Part shown: positions 44,453 through 53,401 of the stretch, piece by piece
How the letters are laid out: each line of letters starts with the position of its first letter
Position numbering within the stretch: the stretch's first letter is position 1
Assembly: GCA_024684515.1 (NCBI GenBank)
Contig: JAIKWS010000118.1
Coordinates: 1-64,000 of the forward strand
Length of the DNA stretch: 64,000 bases
From: Prevotella sp.
GTDB taxonomy: Bacteria > Bacteroidota > Bacteroidia > Bacteroidales > Bacteroidaceae
Direction: 5' to 3'
Translations under genes and position numbers: made by a program
The notes under the pieces: model-generated
What the model saw: only the letters and a program-made list of their open reading frames with translations
What the model was told of the DNA's origin: nothing
Databases searched by the model: none

Positions 44453-44594
44453 GCAATTTCTTCGCATATTATCAAAAATCAGCTGAACTTTTAGTATTTC
44501 TTATACAAAAAGTATTGTTTGGCAGCTGCTATCCTGAGTAATCCCTGCTTACTTGCATGCTGAGGCCTTCTGACTTTGAGAGGCAGGAGAGCGA

Positions 44595-47069
44595 CTAGAA
44601 CTCAACGACAACTCGTCCGTTGATCTGTCTGCCTGTCAGATAATTGGGTACTGCCCATTGGCGATTGGTCACATCGGTCACCCAGTAATAGCTGTTCACA
44701 TTGGAGATGCCAAACAGATTCAGACAGTCGAGGCCCAGCCATATTCGCTTGATGGCGGAATGCTCTCTCAGCTGCGTGGGATGCCCGTATGCCAGATAGC
44801 TCATGCCAATATCGGCACGCTTGTAGGCGGGAGCACGGAAGTGCTGGGCCTCTATTCCTCTGTGGGGAGCTCCAAAGGGCAGTCCGTCGGCATAGGCCAG
44901 GCGTAGGGTCATCTTCCAGCGGTCTGTACCTGGGAAATAGTCAGTGAAATGCAGGTTGAGGGCATAACGCTGATCCGTGGGCAAGGGCACCCATTGTCCT
45001 TGGTATTTCTGCTGCGTGCGCATCAGCGAGAAACTGAGCCAGGAATCTGTACCTGGCACAAACTCACCGTATAGTTTCATGTCGAGGCCAAGAGCATAGC
45101 CACTACAGAGGTTCTCACCATAATAGGTGACCTTCACATTCTGCACATTGTAGGGAATGAGATTTGAGAGAGCCTTGTAATAGGCTTCGGCGGTGAACTT
45201 GAATGGCCGTTCACCCAGCATCTTGAAACGATAGTCCATCGCGGCAAGGAACTGTACGGATCGCTGGCTCTTGATGTTGCTGTTCAGAGTAACTGCTGTG
45301 GTGCCACTTGCTGTCAGCGTGGTGTCGCGAAGTTCTTTGTAGAAGGGTGCCTGATAGTAGAGACCGGTGGCTACTCGATAGGTGATATCGGGGTTGGATG
45401 CTGGTACAATGGCCAGCGAGATACGAGGTGACAGCAATGTCTCGCGATTCCACGACCAGTGTGCAAAGCGGAGGCCATAGGTCAGGGTGAAGAAGGTGGA
45501 AGCATGCTCATCAGCATCGCCCTCCGATGTTTCCGGCACGGGTGAGGAGTGCCAGCGATAGACGTCCTGAACGTAGCCTTCCATACGTTGCGACCGCATG
45601 TTCTGTTTCGATGCCAGTGTGTAGATAAGGTCCAGGCGCTGGGCCGTGTGGGGGATGGAATAGCCACTAGAGTCGCGCATCTCATACTCACGGCTTTGTT
45701 CCTTGATGTGTTCCCATTTATAGGTCAAGCCAGCTTCAATATCGTGCTGACGCAGACGACGGGCTAGCATCAGCTTCACACTTTGTACGTTGGCAGTGAG
45801 GTAGTTGCGAGCGTGTTCAGCATAGGTGCCGACACCCAGTTGTTCTGCACTCTGGGCATCGCTCAGCCAGTATTGTCCCTGTATGTCGTAGCGTTCCTGT
45901 TCTTTGGTGTGGAAAGCACTCCATAACAGTTTTATCTGTGTAGAGTCACCTAGATGGCTGGTCAGCGAGACCGTTCCGAACAATGTACGGAAGATGTCCT
46001 TCTCCTGTCCGTCGAAATAGACACGGAAAGACTTCACGTCTTGCATAGTGCCAAACGATGTCTCGCGATCCTTGGGCTTGAAATTGTAGTGGTTTTCCGA
46101 GATGTTGCCTAGCATCTCAAGTGTCCATCGCCTGTTGGGTTGCCAGGTGATGAAGGTCTGATAGTCTAGTTGGTTGGGACGATACTCGCCAGTGGTCTCC
46201 AGCGATCCCAGCAGATAGCGATTGGTCTTGTAGCGCAGGCCATGACTCATGGAGAAGGCACTGCCCTGTTTCCCGCTCACAGCAGGGGTACTGGTCCCCA
46301 CGAATACCGATCCTCCGAGCAGACTGCCAGTAGCAGTGGCTTCGAATCGCTTGGGACGTTTATAGGTGATATCGAGGGCACTCGACATCTTGTCGCCATA
46401 TTTGGCAGAGAAGCCACCACTTGAGAAACCCACACGTTCTACCATGTCGGGGTTGATGACACTCAGTCCCTCTTGCTGTCCACTGCGTATGAGTAGTGGA
46501 CGATAGACCTCCACATTATTTATATATACAGAGTTCTCGTCGAATGAGCCACCTCTGACGTTGTACTGACTCGACAACTCGTTGTGGGTGCTGACGCCGG
46601 CTTGTTGTTGTATAAGCTCTTCCACGGCATTCCCCGTGACGGATGCAGCACCTTTTGACAAGTCGGTCAGCTGGAGTTGTTCCATCTGGTCGGTCTGACG
46701 TTTCTTCTCGGTGATGACTACCTCCCCCAGTTCTTCTGATGCCCTCATTACGATGCGCAAGGTCTGTGTGCCTTGTGGCTTGTGCAATGTGCGGCTACGG
46801 GTTTTATAGCCTACCATAGAGAAACGGACCACCACAGAGTCGGCAACTTGGAGTGTCATCCGATATTCGCCATTCAGGTTGGTCATCGTCATCTTCCCCT
46901 GCTCCACACAGCTCACAGTGGCTAGCTCCAGGCCCTTGCCCTCGTCGTCTGTCACGAGGCCTTTCAACGTAAAAGTGTGCTGGCCCATGCTGCAGAGCGA
47001 GAAGGCAAACAGGAGTAGAAATATGATATTGGCACGCCTCGGTGTGCCAGAGTGACATGCGTATTCCAT
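44595..47069 (-). CDS. TonB-dependent outer-membrane receptor
   Basis: 824 residues. The signal region (about 14-33, FLLLFAFSLCSMGQ) is preceded by a charged stretch; an internal start is possible. A carboxypeptidase-regulatory-like domain (about 38-115, LKGLVTDDEGKGLELATVSC) leads into a plug domain (about 120-235; VEELIQQQAGVST, YNVRGGSFDENSVYINNVEVY, NPDMVERVGFSSGGFSAKYGDKMSSALDI). The barrel runs to the C-terminal phenylalanine (GRVVVEF), the classic outer-membrane end. There is no SusD partner, so it is not a typical glycan SusC. It follows the acyltransferase gene by 37 bases on the same strand. The ligand is unknown. Confidence 0.9.
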   Translation of the reverse strand: MEYACHSGTPRRANIIFLLLFAFSLCSMGQHTFTLKGLVTDDEGKGLELATVSCVEQGKMTMTNLNGEYRMTLQVADSVVVRFSMVGYKTRSRTLHKPQGTQTLRIVMRASEELGEVVITEKKRQTDQMEQLQLTDLSKGAASVTGNAVEELIQQQAGVSTHNELSSQYNVRGGSFDENSVYINNVEVYRPLLIRSGQQEGLSVINPDMVERVGFSSGGFSAKYGDKMSSALDITYKRPKRFEATATGSLLGGSVFVGTSTPAVSGKQGSAFSMSHGLRYKTNRYLLGSLETTGEYRPNQLDYQTFITWQPNRRWTLEMLGNISENHYNFKPKDRETSFGTMQDVKSFRVYFDGQEKDIFRTLFGTVSLTSHLGDSTQIKLLWSAFHTKEQERYDIQGQYWLSDAQSAEQLGVGTYAEHARNYLTANVQSVKLMLARRLRQHDIEAGLTYKWEHIKEQSREYEMRDSSGYSIPHTAQRLDLIYTLASKQNMRSQRMEGYVQDVYRWHSSPVPETSEGDADEHASTFFTLTYGLRFAHWSWNRETLLSPRISLAIVPASNPDITYRVATGLYYQAPFYKELRDTTLTASGTTAVTLNSNIKSQRSVQFLAAMDYRFKMLGERPFKFTAEAYYKALSNLIPYNVQNVKVTYYGENLCSGYALGLDMKLYGEFVPGTDSWLSFSLMRTQQKYQGQWVPLPTDQRYALNLHFTDYFPGTDRWKMTLRLAYADGLPFGAPHRGIEAQHFRAPAYKRADIGMSYLAYGHPTQLREHSAIKRIWLGLDCLNLFGISNVNSYYWVTDVTNRQWAVPNYLTGRQINGRVVVEF

Positions 47070-47106
47070 CAGAATAATAACGCAGGAAATGGCTGTTTAT
47101 TATATA

Positions 47107-48084
47107 CTAATCGCGGTAAATCCAGGAAAGCAGGGAGTTAATCCATTTGATGGAACAACGGAACCAACGGTAGGTGCTGACGGGCTTGCCGCCAAACCGG
47201 AGGATAAAATCACGGAATTTGTTCTTGCGGAAGGGCAAACCGACATCCATGAAGAAAATATGCTCAAAACCTCGGCTATGGGCATCTTTGATAGCATGCC
47301 AGATAGTCAGCTCACGAGGATGTACCAGTGCAAAGGTCTTCCTGCGATAGGCTGCATACCAGAGATAAGCCTGCCGATGACTGTAGATGACAGCAGAGCA
47401 GCCTATGATGTGACCCTTGTAGCGGGTGAGGAACAGCCGGCCGTTGTCTGGCTGCTCACGTAGCTGGTGGAAGAATTCATCTGCAGGGATGTAGCGCTTG
47501 GGCTTCAGCCAGTTGTGATGACGCAACAGTTTGATGAATTCCACCATATCCTGATCACTGGCCACCTCGTTTGTCACCACTCCCCGCTCATAGGCATTGT
47601 CGATGCGTTGCTGCATCTGTGGGGTGATACGTTCCTCAGGTGTGCGGGAGTGCAGCGAATTGTGGATGCTCATCCAGCGGACAGGGAAGTAGCGGTTGTC
47701 TCGCAATTGCTTGTATCCAAACATCTTGGCGCTGAGATGGCTCACCTCTACATAGAGCATGCGCTGACCTAGACGTGATGTTAGCGCTTGCAGCATCTGT
47801 CCGAAGGTGTCGCCCTTGGCTTCATCGCGATAGACTCCCTCGCCCATGATACGGCAGTGCATATAATAATAAGGTGGAAACCATGAGGTGCGATAACGTA
47901 CCACTGCCATCATCTGTGCAACGATGGTTCCCTCGGCATCTTCGAGGGCTACCATATATGGACGATGGCGAGGAGTCTGCTGGCAGAGGGTATAGAATCG
48001 GGAGCTGTGAAAGAAATGGTCTTCCATCAGTCCCTGTGGCAGCGTATTGCCCGAGGTGTAGATCTTTGTACTATATGCAGGCAT
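47107..48084 (-). CDS. GNAT/FemAB-like acyltransferase
   Basis: 325 residues. Two linked GNAT-like halves: the first with YMVALEDAEGTIVAQMMAVVR and RMLYVEVSHLS, the second with GRLFLTRYKGHIIGCSAVIYS and AYLWYAAYRRKTF, ending FMDVGLPFRKNKFRDFILRFGGKPVSTYRW. This resembles the FemAB/peptidoglycan-aminoacyl or GNAT-fold proteins of Bacteroidota that modify envelope molecules. No catalytic residue can be assigned confidently. The promoter is TAACTTTG at 48115-48122, divergent from the nitroreductase; the gene leads a unit with the TonB receptor. Confidence 0.7.
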   Translation of the reverse strand: MPAYSTKIYTSGNTLPQGLMEDHFFHSSRFYTLCQQTPRHRPYMVALEDAEGTIVAQMMAVVRYRTSWFPPYYYMHCRIMGEGVYRDEAKGDTFGQMLQALTSRLGQRMLYVEVSHLSAKMFGYKQLRDNRYFPVRWMSIHNSLHSRTPEERITPQMQQRIDNAYERGVVTNEVASDQDMVEFIKLLRHHNWLKPKRYIPADEFFHQLREQPDNGRLFLTRYKGHIIGCSAVIYSHRQAYLWYAAYRRKTFALVHPRELTIWHAIKDAHSRGFEHIFFMDVGLPFRKNKFRDFILRFGGKPVSTYRWFRCSIKWINSLLSWIYRD

Positions 48085-48114
48085 TCAGGGCTTGGTCATT
48101 GGCAAATAGCGGTG

Positions 48115-48122
48115 CAAAGTTA
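48115..48122 (-). promoter_or_regulatory. -7 box for acyltransferase/receptor unit
   Basis: The minus strand reads TAACTTTG, 30 bases before the acyltransferase start. Confidence 0.6.
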
Positions 48123-48165
48123 CTAATTATTGCTGAGAAAAGAAAGCTAATTCATAATTATTTTG

Positions 48166-48173
48166 TACCTTTG
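48166..48173 (+). promoter_or_regulatory. -7 box for the nitroreductase operon
   Basis: TACCTTTG, 26 bases before the ATG at 48200. Confidence 0.65.
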
Positions 48174-48199
48174 CACAGAATTTATCAGTCTAGCAGATT

Positions 48200-48727
48200 A
48201 TGACAAACTTCAAGGATTTGGTGCAGTTGCGACGTTCGCATAGGAAATTCACCGGCGAGGAGATAGATGCCGATGATGTGAAAATGATTTTAAGGGCAGC
48301 CCTCATGGCTCCTACCAGCAAGAGCACACGAGCCTGGCAGTTCGTGGTGGTGGATGACAAGACGGATCTGGAAAAACTGTCTGACGCCAAGGATATGGGT
48401 GGACAGTTCGTCAGGGATGCTCCGTTGGCTATCGTCGTCCTGGGTGATCCGCTACAGGATGACTGCTGGGTCGAAGATGGCGCTATTGCTGCCGTCTCCA
48501 TGCAATATCAGGCTGAGGAACTGGGACTGGGCTCATGCTGGGTGCAGATGCGTGGACGAGGACTGAACGACGGCACTACTGCCGATACGGTGGTGAGGGG
48601 GATCCTCGACATTCCCGACAATTATCATGTGGTGTGTGTCATCGCCATTGGTCACAAAGCCGACGAACGGAAGCCGCAGAACGAGGATCGGCTGAAATGG
48701 GAGAATGTTCATCTCAATAAGTTCTGA
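48200..48727 (+). CDS. Nitroreductase family flavoprotein
   Basis: 175 residues. FMN-binding opening RRSHRKFTGEEI, AALMAPTSKSTRAWQFVVVDD, and the later IAAVSMQYQAEELGLGSCWVQM with GILDIPDNYHVVCVIAIGHK, all standard for short nitroreductases. It reduces nitro groups, quinones or similar using NAD(P)H; the natural substrate is unknown. First of four closely spaced plus-strand genes (5, 7 and 44 base gaps). Confidence 0.92.
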   Translation: MTNFKDLVQLRRSHRKFTGEEIDADDVKMILRAALMAPTSKSTRAWQFVVVDDKTDLEKLSDAKDMGGQFVRDAPLAIVVLGDPLQDDCWVEDGAIAAVSMQYQAEELGLGSCWVQMRGRGLNDGTTADTVVRGILDIPDNYHVVCVIAIGHKADERKPQNEDRLKWENVHLNKF

Positions 48728-48732
48728 CACTT

Positions 48733-49524
48733 ATGGATATCGTCTTCGTAGGAGCGGGAAGACTGGCCACTCAGTTTGCCAAGGCTTTAAGGAACGAGGG
48801 GCATTGCGTACTGGCTGTGTATAGTCGCACCATGGCTTCGGCTCAGGCACTTACAGCCATCGTGGGTGGCATGGCCACAGATCGTATCGAGGCACTGCCG
48901 GCAAGGGCAGATGCTTTCATCGTGGCTGTGAAAGATGCTGTCCTGCCAGCACTGATACCTCTGTTGACTAGTGGACGTCTGTCATGTCCTATGTTCCATA
49001 CGGCGGGTTCTATGCCGATGTCTGTTTTTGGGTCGTTACCTTATCATGGCGTCATCTACCCCATGCAGACTTTCTCTAAAGATCGGGATGTGGATTTCAG
49101 GCGGATACCGGTATTCATCGAGGCTAGCAACAGTCTGGCGATGGCTGCTGCCCGCACCATAGCTACCTCTGTCAGCGACAGGGTGACAGAACTGGATGGC
49201 CAGCGACGTCGCTACCTCCATCTGGCTGCGGTGTTTGCCTGCAATTTTGCCAACCATTGCTATGCACTGGCTGCAGATGTGCTACGACAGCATGGACTCT
49301 CGTTCGAAGATATGCTGCCACTGATTGACGAGACGGCACAGAAGGTGCATGAGCTTTCTCCCTATGATGCACAGACGGGGCCTGCCGTACGCTATGACGA
49401 AAACGTCATCAATGCACATCTTGCACTACTGGCCGACAACCCACGGTTGCAGGAGGTATATACACTGATGAGTCGCAGCATTCATCAGGAGAAAGCATCA
49501 TCTGTTTGTGATATCAATAGTTAG
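48733..49524 (+). CDS. Rossmann-like / DUF2520 protein
   Basis: 263 residues. The N-terminal dinucleotide-binding loop [15 protein letters not shown] is followed by VLAVYSRT and [13 protein letters not shown]; the C-terminal DUF2520 helical domain holds [20 protein letters not shown]. It is related to ProC-like and F420-dependent reductase folds but lacks an assigned reaction. The gene sits next to the KdsC-like gene in many Bacteroidota as here, 7 bases apart, which suggests a lipid A/core or cell-envelope link. Confidence 0.85.
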   Translation: MDIVFVGAGRLATQFAKALRNEGHCVLAVYSRTMASAQALTAIVGGMATDRIEALPARADAFIVAVKDAVLPALIPLLTSGRLSCPMFHTAGSMPMSVFGSLPYHGVIYPMQTFSKDRDVDFRRIPVFIEASNSLAMAAARTIATSVSDRVTELDGQRRRYLHLAAVFACNFANHCYALAADVLRQHGLSFEDMLPLIDETAQKVHELSPYDAQTGPAVRYDENVINAHLALLADNPRLQEVYTLMSRSIHQEKASSVCDINS

Positions 49525-49531
49525 GGCAATT

Positions 49532-50050
49532 ATGATCAACTACGATTTAAAGAAAATACGGGCTATCATCTTCGATGTAGACGGAGTCCTCTCGGCAGAG
49601 ACCATTCCGATGTCGTCGGATGGACTGCCCATGCGCACTGTAAACATCAAGGATGGCTATGCCTTGCAGCTGGCCGTGAAGCTCGGATTGCGGATGGCCA
49701 TCATCACTGGTGCCAACGTGCCATCTGTGCGGGTACGCTATGAGGGTCTTGGACTGACAGATATCTATATTGGCTGTTCGGTAAAGATCAAGACGTACGA
49801 GGAGTTTCTGCAAAAGTATGAACTGACTGATGAAGAGGTCATGTATATGGGGGATGACATCCCCGATTTGGAGGTGATGCGTCGTGTGGGCTGCCCTGTA
49901 TGCCCCAGGGATGCCTGCCCTGAGGTGAAGGAGGCCAGCATCTATATCAGTCAACGGCTAGGCGGAATGGGGTGTGTGCGTGATGTGGTTGAGCAGACAT
50001 TGCGTGCTCAGGGACTATGGCAGATGAATGCTACGGCTTTTGGGTGGTAA
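49532..50050 (+). CDS. KdsC-like HAD phosphatase
   Basis: 172 residues from the ATG at 49532. HAD motifs: FDVDGVLS with the nucleophile aspartate, [23 protein letters not shown] with the lysine, and [12 protein letters not shown]. Short, capless HAD of the KdsC type, which removes phosphate from KDO-8-phosphate during lipopolysaccharide core synthesis. The [20 protein letters not shown] stretch is typical. Substrate assignment is by family only; kdsA, kdsB and kdsD are not in view. Confidence 0.87.
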   Translation: MINYDLKKIRAIIFDVDGVLSAETIPMSSDGLPMRTVNIKDGYALQLAVKLGLRMAIITGANVPSVRVRYEGLGLTDIYIGCSVKIKTYEEFLQKYELTDEEVMYMGDDIPDLEVMRRVGCPVCPRDACPEVKEASIYISQRLGGMGCVRDVVEQTLRAQGLWQMNATAFGW

Positions 50051-50094
50051 TACCGCATGATGGCTATATTCCTTTATATTAATGCTGGAAAAAT

Positions 50095-50676
50095 ATGCTT
50101 GAGAACCTGAAGAAATATCATATCATACTGGCCAGCAACTCACCTCGCAGACGTGAGCTGCTGAGTGGTCTAGGCCTCGAGTTCGAGGTCAAGGTGCTGC
50201 CGGATATTGCCGAGTCCTATCCTGCCAGCCTGCCTGTTGGTGAGATTGCTGAATATATTGCCCGGGAAAAGGCAGAAGCCTATCGTACGCTGATGAAGCA
50301 CGATGATCTGGTTATCACTGCCGACACGATTGTCATTGTCGATGGCGAGGTGCTGGGCAAGCCTCACGATGCTGACGATGCGCGACGTATGCTTTGCAAA
50401 CTCAGTGGCAAGACCCATCAAGTGACCACGGGTGTCTGTCTGACCACTCTGTCGCAACAGAGGCATTTCTCTGTGACCACCGATGTCACCTTCCGGCAGC
50501 TTAGCATGGAGGAGATAGACCATTACATCGACTGCTATCATCCTTTCGACAAAGCTGGTGCCTATGGCATTCAGGAATGGATAGGCTATGTGGGTGTCAC
50601 CTCCTTGAATGGCAGTTATTTCAATGTAATGGGGCTGCCGGTGCAGCGAATTTATGTTGAAATGGTTGCTTTTTAG
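50095..50676 (+). CDS. maf: Maf-type nucleotide pyrophosphatase
   Basis: 193 residues. The Maf signature LASNSPRRRELLSGLGLEFEV, IAREKAEAYR, VITADTIVIVDGEVLGKPHD and DKAGAYGIQEW are all present. Such proteins hydrolyse dTTP, UTP or modified nucleotides to monophosphates and are house-cleaning enzymes; some affect septation. Last gene of the nitroreductase unit, after a 44-base gap. Confidence 0.95.
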   Translation: MLENLKKYHIILASNSPRRRELLSGLGLEFEVKVLPDIAESYPASLPVGEIAEYIAREKAEAYRTLMKHDDLVITADTIVIVDGEVLGKPHDADDARRMLCKLSGKTHQVTTGVCLTTLSQQRHFSVTTDVTFRQLSMEEIDHYIDCYHPFDKAGAYGIQEWIGYVGVTSLNGSYFNVMGLPVQRIYVEMVAF

Positions 50677-50726
50677 GCTGTTTTTTCCTTTTTTAAACAC
50701 TTTTATGCAAAAAAATGTTTCCAAGA

Positions 50727-50758
50727 TTTGGTGATTTCGACAAAAAGAACTAACTTTG
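50727..50758 (+). promoter_or_regulatory. Promoter of a possible small RNA
   Basis: The -33 TTTG (50727-50730) and -7 TAACTTTG (50751-50758) are 20 bases apart, among the best promoter matches in the window, yet no open frame follows. Confidence 0.6.
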
Positions 50759-50762
50759 CACC

Positions 50763-50851
50763 TGAAAAGTAATTTTAATCTATATTTATCATTTTCCAAA
50801 GTTTTTATCTTTGAGGGAACCTGTTCGAGAGAATCGGTTCCCCATTTTTTT
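50763..50851 (+). ncRNA. Candidate small RNA of about 90 nt
   Basis: A strong promoter (50727-50758) is followed by an A/T-rich leader and then a hairpin with GGGAACC (50815-50821) pairing GGTTCCC (50836-50842) and a run of seven T (50845-50851). No reading frame with a start fits between. A second TATCTTTG at 50806-50813 overlaps the hairpin base and might be a fortuitous match. Alternative: the hairpin is simply the terminator of the maf operon. Confidence 0.4.
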
Positions 50852-50920
50852 CTGGCTGCATCTCAGTCACAATCCAATCATAACTCAAGGGTAAAATGCA
50901 ATTGGCGAGGCTTGCGGATG

Positions 50921-50934
50921 TATCGCAAGCGATA
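50921..50934. promoter_or_regulatory. Operator candidate 1: TATCGC-AA-GCGATA
   Basis: Perfect 6-base arms around AA, 59 bases upstream of the Gpx -7 box. It matches the second palindrome at 50965. Confidence 0.55.
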
Positions 50935-50964
50935 TTTTGTTAAAAGTACTTAAACTTTCGGTTA

Positions 50965-50978
50965 AATCGCTTGCGATA
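50965..50978. promoter_or_regulatory. Operator candidate 2 overlapping the -33 region
   Basis: AATCGCTTGCGATA: arms ATCGC/GCGAT around TT, centred 44 bases from the first palindrome and lying where the -33 contact of the 50993 promoter would be. This is the expected position for repression by the OhrR-like product of the operon. Confidence 0.6.
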
Positions 50979-50992
50979 TAAAATATTCTTCT

Positions 50993-51000
50993 TACCTTTG
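50993..51000 (+). promoter_or_regulatory. -7 box for the Gpx/OhrR operon
   Basis: TACCTTTG, 74 bases before the gpx ATG. ATCGTGAACGAT (51002-51013), a weaker dyad, covers the probable transcription start. Confidence 0.65.
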
Positions 51001-51074
51001 CATCGTGAACGATATAATCGGCATCCCTACTGGGGTTGCAAGAATACAAAATCAAATTTTAACAAAATAGAAAG

Positions 51075-51623
51075 ATGACCAAGATTTATGACTTCAAATC
51101 TCTCACAAGCAGAGGTAAGGAACTGGATTTTGCACAGTTCCAGGGCAAAGTGCTGTTGATTGTGAATACAGCCAGCAAGTGCGGTTTCACCCCTCAGTTT
51201 GCCGGACTGGAGGAATTGAACCAGAAATACAAGGACAAGGGGCTGGTGATCATTGGATTCCCATGCAACCAGTTCAAGGAACAGGATCCGGGATCTGACA
51301 GCGAGATTGAGGAGTTCTGCCAACTCAACTATGGGGTGACCTTCCAGATCATGAAGAAGATTGATGTGAACGGACAAGCTGCCGATCCTATCTTTGAGTA
51401 TCTAAAGACTCAGGCACCCACCGAAGAGTATCATGGCATGAAAGCCAAGGGAGCAGCCATGCTGTTCAAGACTATCAGCAAGAGTGTGGAGAAAGACAGC
51501 GATATCAAATGGAACTTCACCAAGTTTCTCATCTCCAAGGATGGCAGCAAGATCTGTCGCTATGCTCCTACTACCGAGCCCAGGGATTTTGAGAAAGATA
51601 TAGAGGGCATGTTGGAACAATAA
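51075..51623 (+). CDS. gpx: Glutathione-peroxidase-family thiol peroxidase
   Basis: 182 residues. The catalytic cysteine is Cys36 in VNTASKCGFTPQF (cysteine, not selenocysteine), with partner residues in FPCNQFKEQDPGS and IKWNFTKFLIS. It reduces organic and hydrogen peroxides, in bacteria usually with thioredoxin. It is followed 15 bases later by a two-cysteine OhrR-type regulator gene and preceded by palindromic operator candidates, so induction by organic peroxides is likely. Confidence 0.95.
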   Translation: MTKIYDFKSLTSRGKELDFAQFQGKVLLIVNTASKCGFTPQFAGLEELNQKYKDKGLVIIGFPCNQFKEQDPGSDSEIEEFCQLNYGVTFQIMKKIDVNGQAADPIFEYLKTQAPTEEYHGMKAKGAAMLFKTISKSVEKDSDIKWNFTKFLISKDGSKICRYAPTTEPRDFEKDIEGMLEQ

Positions 51624-51638
51624 AAAACAGGTGAATAT

Positions 51639-52076
51639 ATGCACGACGAATTGAGACTGGACAATCAGGTCTGCTTCAGGCTCTATACGGCCTCAAGACT
51701 CATCATCCAGGCCTATACGCCATTCCTGAGCAAACTGGGCATCACCTATCCGCAGTATTTGGTACTGATGGTGCTCTGGGAGCAAGATCAGCTGCCCGTC
51801 AACGATATTGCACATCGGCTGCATCTGGAGACCAACACCGTTACACCGTTGCTACAGCGAATGGAGAAACAGGGAATCGTCGTCCGACAGCGGGGAGAGA
51901 CTGACAAGCGACAGCAGATCGTGTCGCTGACGGACAAAGGACGTACGATGGAGGAAGAGGCAGTACGCATCATCCCAGAAGGAATGGGAAAAAGACTGGC
52001 TCCGTGTCCGCTCAAGCTGGACGACTATACCACTCTAAATCAGGACCTTGACAATATCATCAACACGTTGAAATAA
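51639..52076 (+). CDS. ohrR: OhrR-type MarR regulator, two-cysteine class
   Basis: 145 residues. LDNQVCFRLYTASRLIIQAYTPFLSKLGITYPQYLVLMVLWE is the OhrR family opening; Cys12 is the peroxide-sensing cysteine and Cys123 (LAPCPLK) is placed like the resolving cysteine of two-Cys OhrR (Cys22/Cys127 in Xanthomonas). The winged helix spans about 50-100 (VNDIAHRLHLETNTVTPLLQRME, RQRGETDKRQQIVSLT). Oxidation would release it from DNA. Most ohrR genes sit beside ohr; here the target appears to be gpx and the genes after it. Confidence 0.9.
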   Translation: MHDELRLDNQVCFRLYTASRLIIQAYTPFLSKLGITYPQYLVLMVLWEQDQLPVNDIAHRLHLETNTVTPLLQRMEKQGIVVRQRGETDKRQQIVSLTDKGRTMEEEAVRIIPEGMGKRLAPCPLKLDDYTTLNQDLDNIINTLK

Positions 52077-52109
52077 ACATTTTAATAATCTTTTAAAACA
52101 AAAATCATT

Positions 52110-52565
52110 ATGGACAAACAGAATTCTTTGAAGGCATTGCAGTTCTTTGCAACAGGTTTAGCAGAAGGTGCCTATGTGCACAAACTGCAGGGACAGATAT
52201 TCAATGCGCTGGGCTTCAGCAAGCTGGGCGAGAAGTACATCAACCATTTCAGCGAAGAGATGGGCTGGGTGGAGAAGTTCGTAGAACGGATCCTGGACCT
52301 GGGAGGTGACATCAAGTTTGAAGGCATGAAAGAGCGTGAACTGATCAAGAACCCCATCGACTACATCAAAGCTGACCTCGCCATTCAGGAAGCTGGCGTG
52401 GAAATGCTCTACAAATGTATGGAGACCTTGACTGCCGACCCTACCACCTACGACATCATGAAAGCCTATCTTGCTGACGAGGAGGAAGATCTCTACTGGA
52501 GTCAGGGAGCACTGGACATGATAGAATGTATTGGCGTACAGAACTGGCTGGCAAAGCAGCTGTAA
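52110..52565 (+). CDS. Ferritin-like diiron protein
   Basis: 151 residues, four-helix pattern. Glu and His residues suited to a diiron site occur in ATGLAEGAYVHKLQGQIF, KYINHFSEEMGWVEKF, QEAGVEMLYKCME and YLADEEEDLYWSQG, the order expected for bacterioferritin/ferritin-like proteins. No haem-binding methionine is assigned. It probably stores or detoxifies iron during oxidative stress. It follows ohrR by 33 bases. Exact subfamily uncertain. Confidence 0.7.
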   Translation: MDKQNSLKALQFFATGLAEGAYVHKLQGQIFNALGFSKLGEKYINHFSEEMGWVEKFVERILDLGGDIKFEGMKERELIKNPIDYIKADLAIQEAGVEMLYKCMETLTADPTTYDIMKAYLADEEEDLYWSQGALDMIECIGVQNWLAKQL

Positions 52566-52618
52566 CCCTTTTCCCGACAAAAGGACAATTTGACTTTAAC
52601 CATATAAAACAAGTTATT

Positions 52619-52795
52619 ATGAAAGAACAAGTATTACAAGCCATGCGTGAGGCTGGCAAGCCTGTATCGGCAGGAGAGGTGACCAAGGTACTGGGAGCTG
52701 ACAGGAAAGAAGTGGACAAGGCTTTTGCCGAATTGAAAAAGGAGGGGGCCATTGTTTCGCCTGTACGCTGCAAGTGGGAACCAGCTGCAAAATAG
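52619..52795 (+). CDS. Small winged-helix protein
   Basis: 58 residues from MKEQVLQAMREAG; a longer in-frame extension starts inside the ferritin-like gene. A compact helix-turn-helix (GKPVSAGEVTKVLGADRKEVDKAFAELKKEG) ends in a short wing (AIVSPVRCKWEP). It is of the small MarR-like or DNA-binding class. It lies 53 bases after the ferritin-like gene and before a strong terminator, so it closes the peroxide operon. One cysteine (VRCKW) is present; redox sensing is possible but unproven. Confidence 0.8.
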   Translation: MKEQVLQAMREAGKPVSAGEVTKVLGADRKEVDKAFAELKKEGAIVSPVRCKWEPAAK

Positions 52796-52915
52796 CAATC
52801 ATATTTCGATAGCACGTCAGCACATGGGGAACAAAACAGTTTTGTACCGACCCTTGTGACGGGCTAGAAAATGGGAAACGAGTTCGGTATTCGATTGTGG
52901 AATACTGCTATTAAG

Positions 52916-52946
52916 AGAGAGATTGTTCAAGGCAATCTCTCTTTTT
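52916..52946 (+). terminator. Rho-independent terminator of the peroxide operon
   Basis: AGAGAGATTG (52916-52925), a 7-base loop and CAATCTCTCT (52933-52942), with the stem followed directly by TTTTC. A perfect 10-bp stem. Confidence 0.85.
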
Positions 52947-53401
52947 CTGACCCATATCAGCGAGAGTTGACCTTTGCCTTGAGGCTAGCGAGTCTGTACT
53001 CCAACAGGAGCTAGCCATGAGTGAGATTACGGCTCGCATTTCTTTATAAATTGAGGTGACTGCTCGTCTTGGCAGATGCTGATAGTTGACACGAAGGCAG
53101 CACGGATGGCGGGGGTGTCGTCATACGTTTTGCAGTCTTTTTTTATACCAACAGCAGGCGTAGTTTTGGTTGCCAACATTCTTCCTTTTTGAAACGAAGA
53201 TGTCCAGCACGTCCTGCTTCTAGGGCAGACGACCCATAGCGAGTGATTTTGTAAAAGGTTTTTGTAAAGTGAAGAAACCATCAAATGCAGGATAAATGCT
53301 TTTATTAGAATGATAGACTTCACTTGCAAATACTGTTTTCACTCCTCCTTTTGTATCCTTTTTTCCTATTTTCAAAAAAAATTCTTAAGTTATTTTTGCC
53401 C

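Larger units (their letters stand above)
50677..51074. other. Gap with small-RNA candidate and peroxide-operon control region
   Basis: 398 bases without a protein gene. The left half holds a complete promoter and a terminator hairpin bounding a possible small RNA; the right half holds palindromes and the promoter of the Gpx/OhrR genes. Confidence 0.7.
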
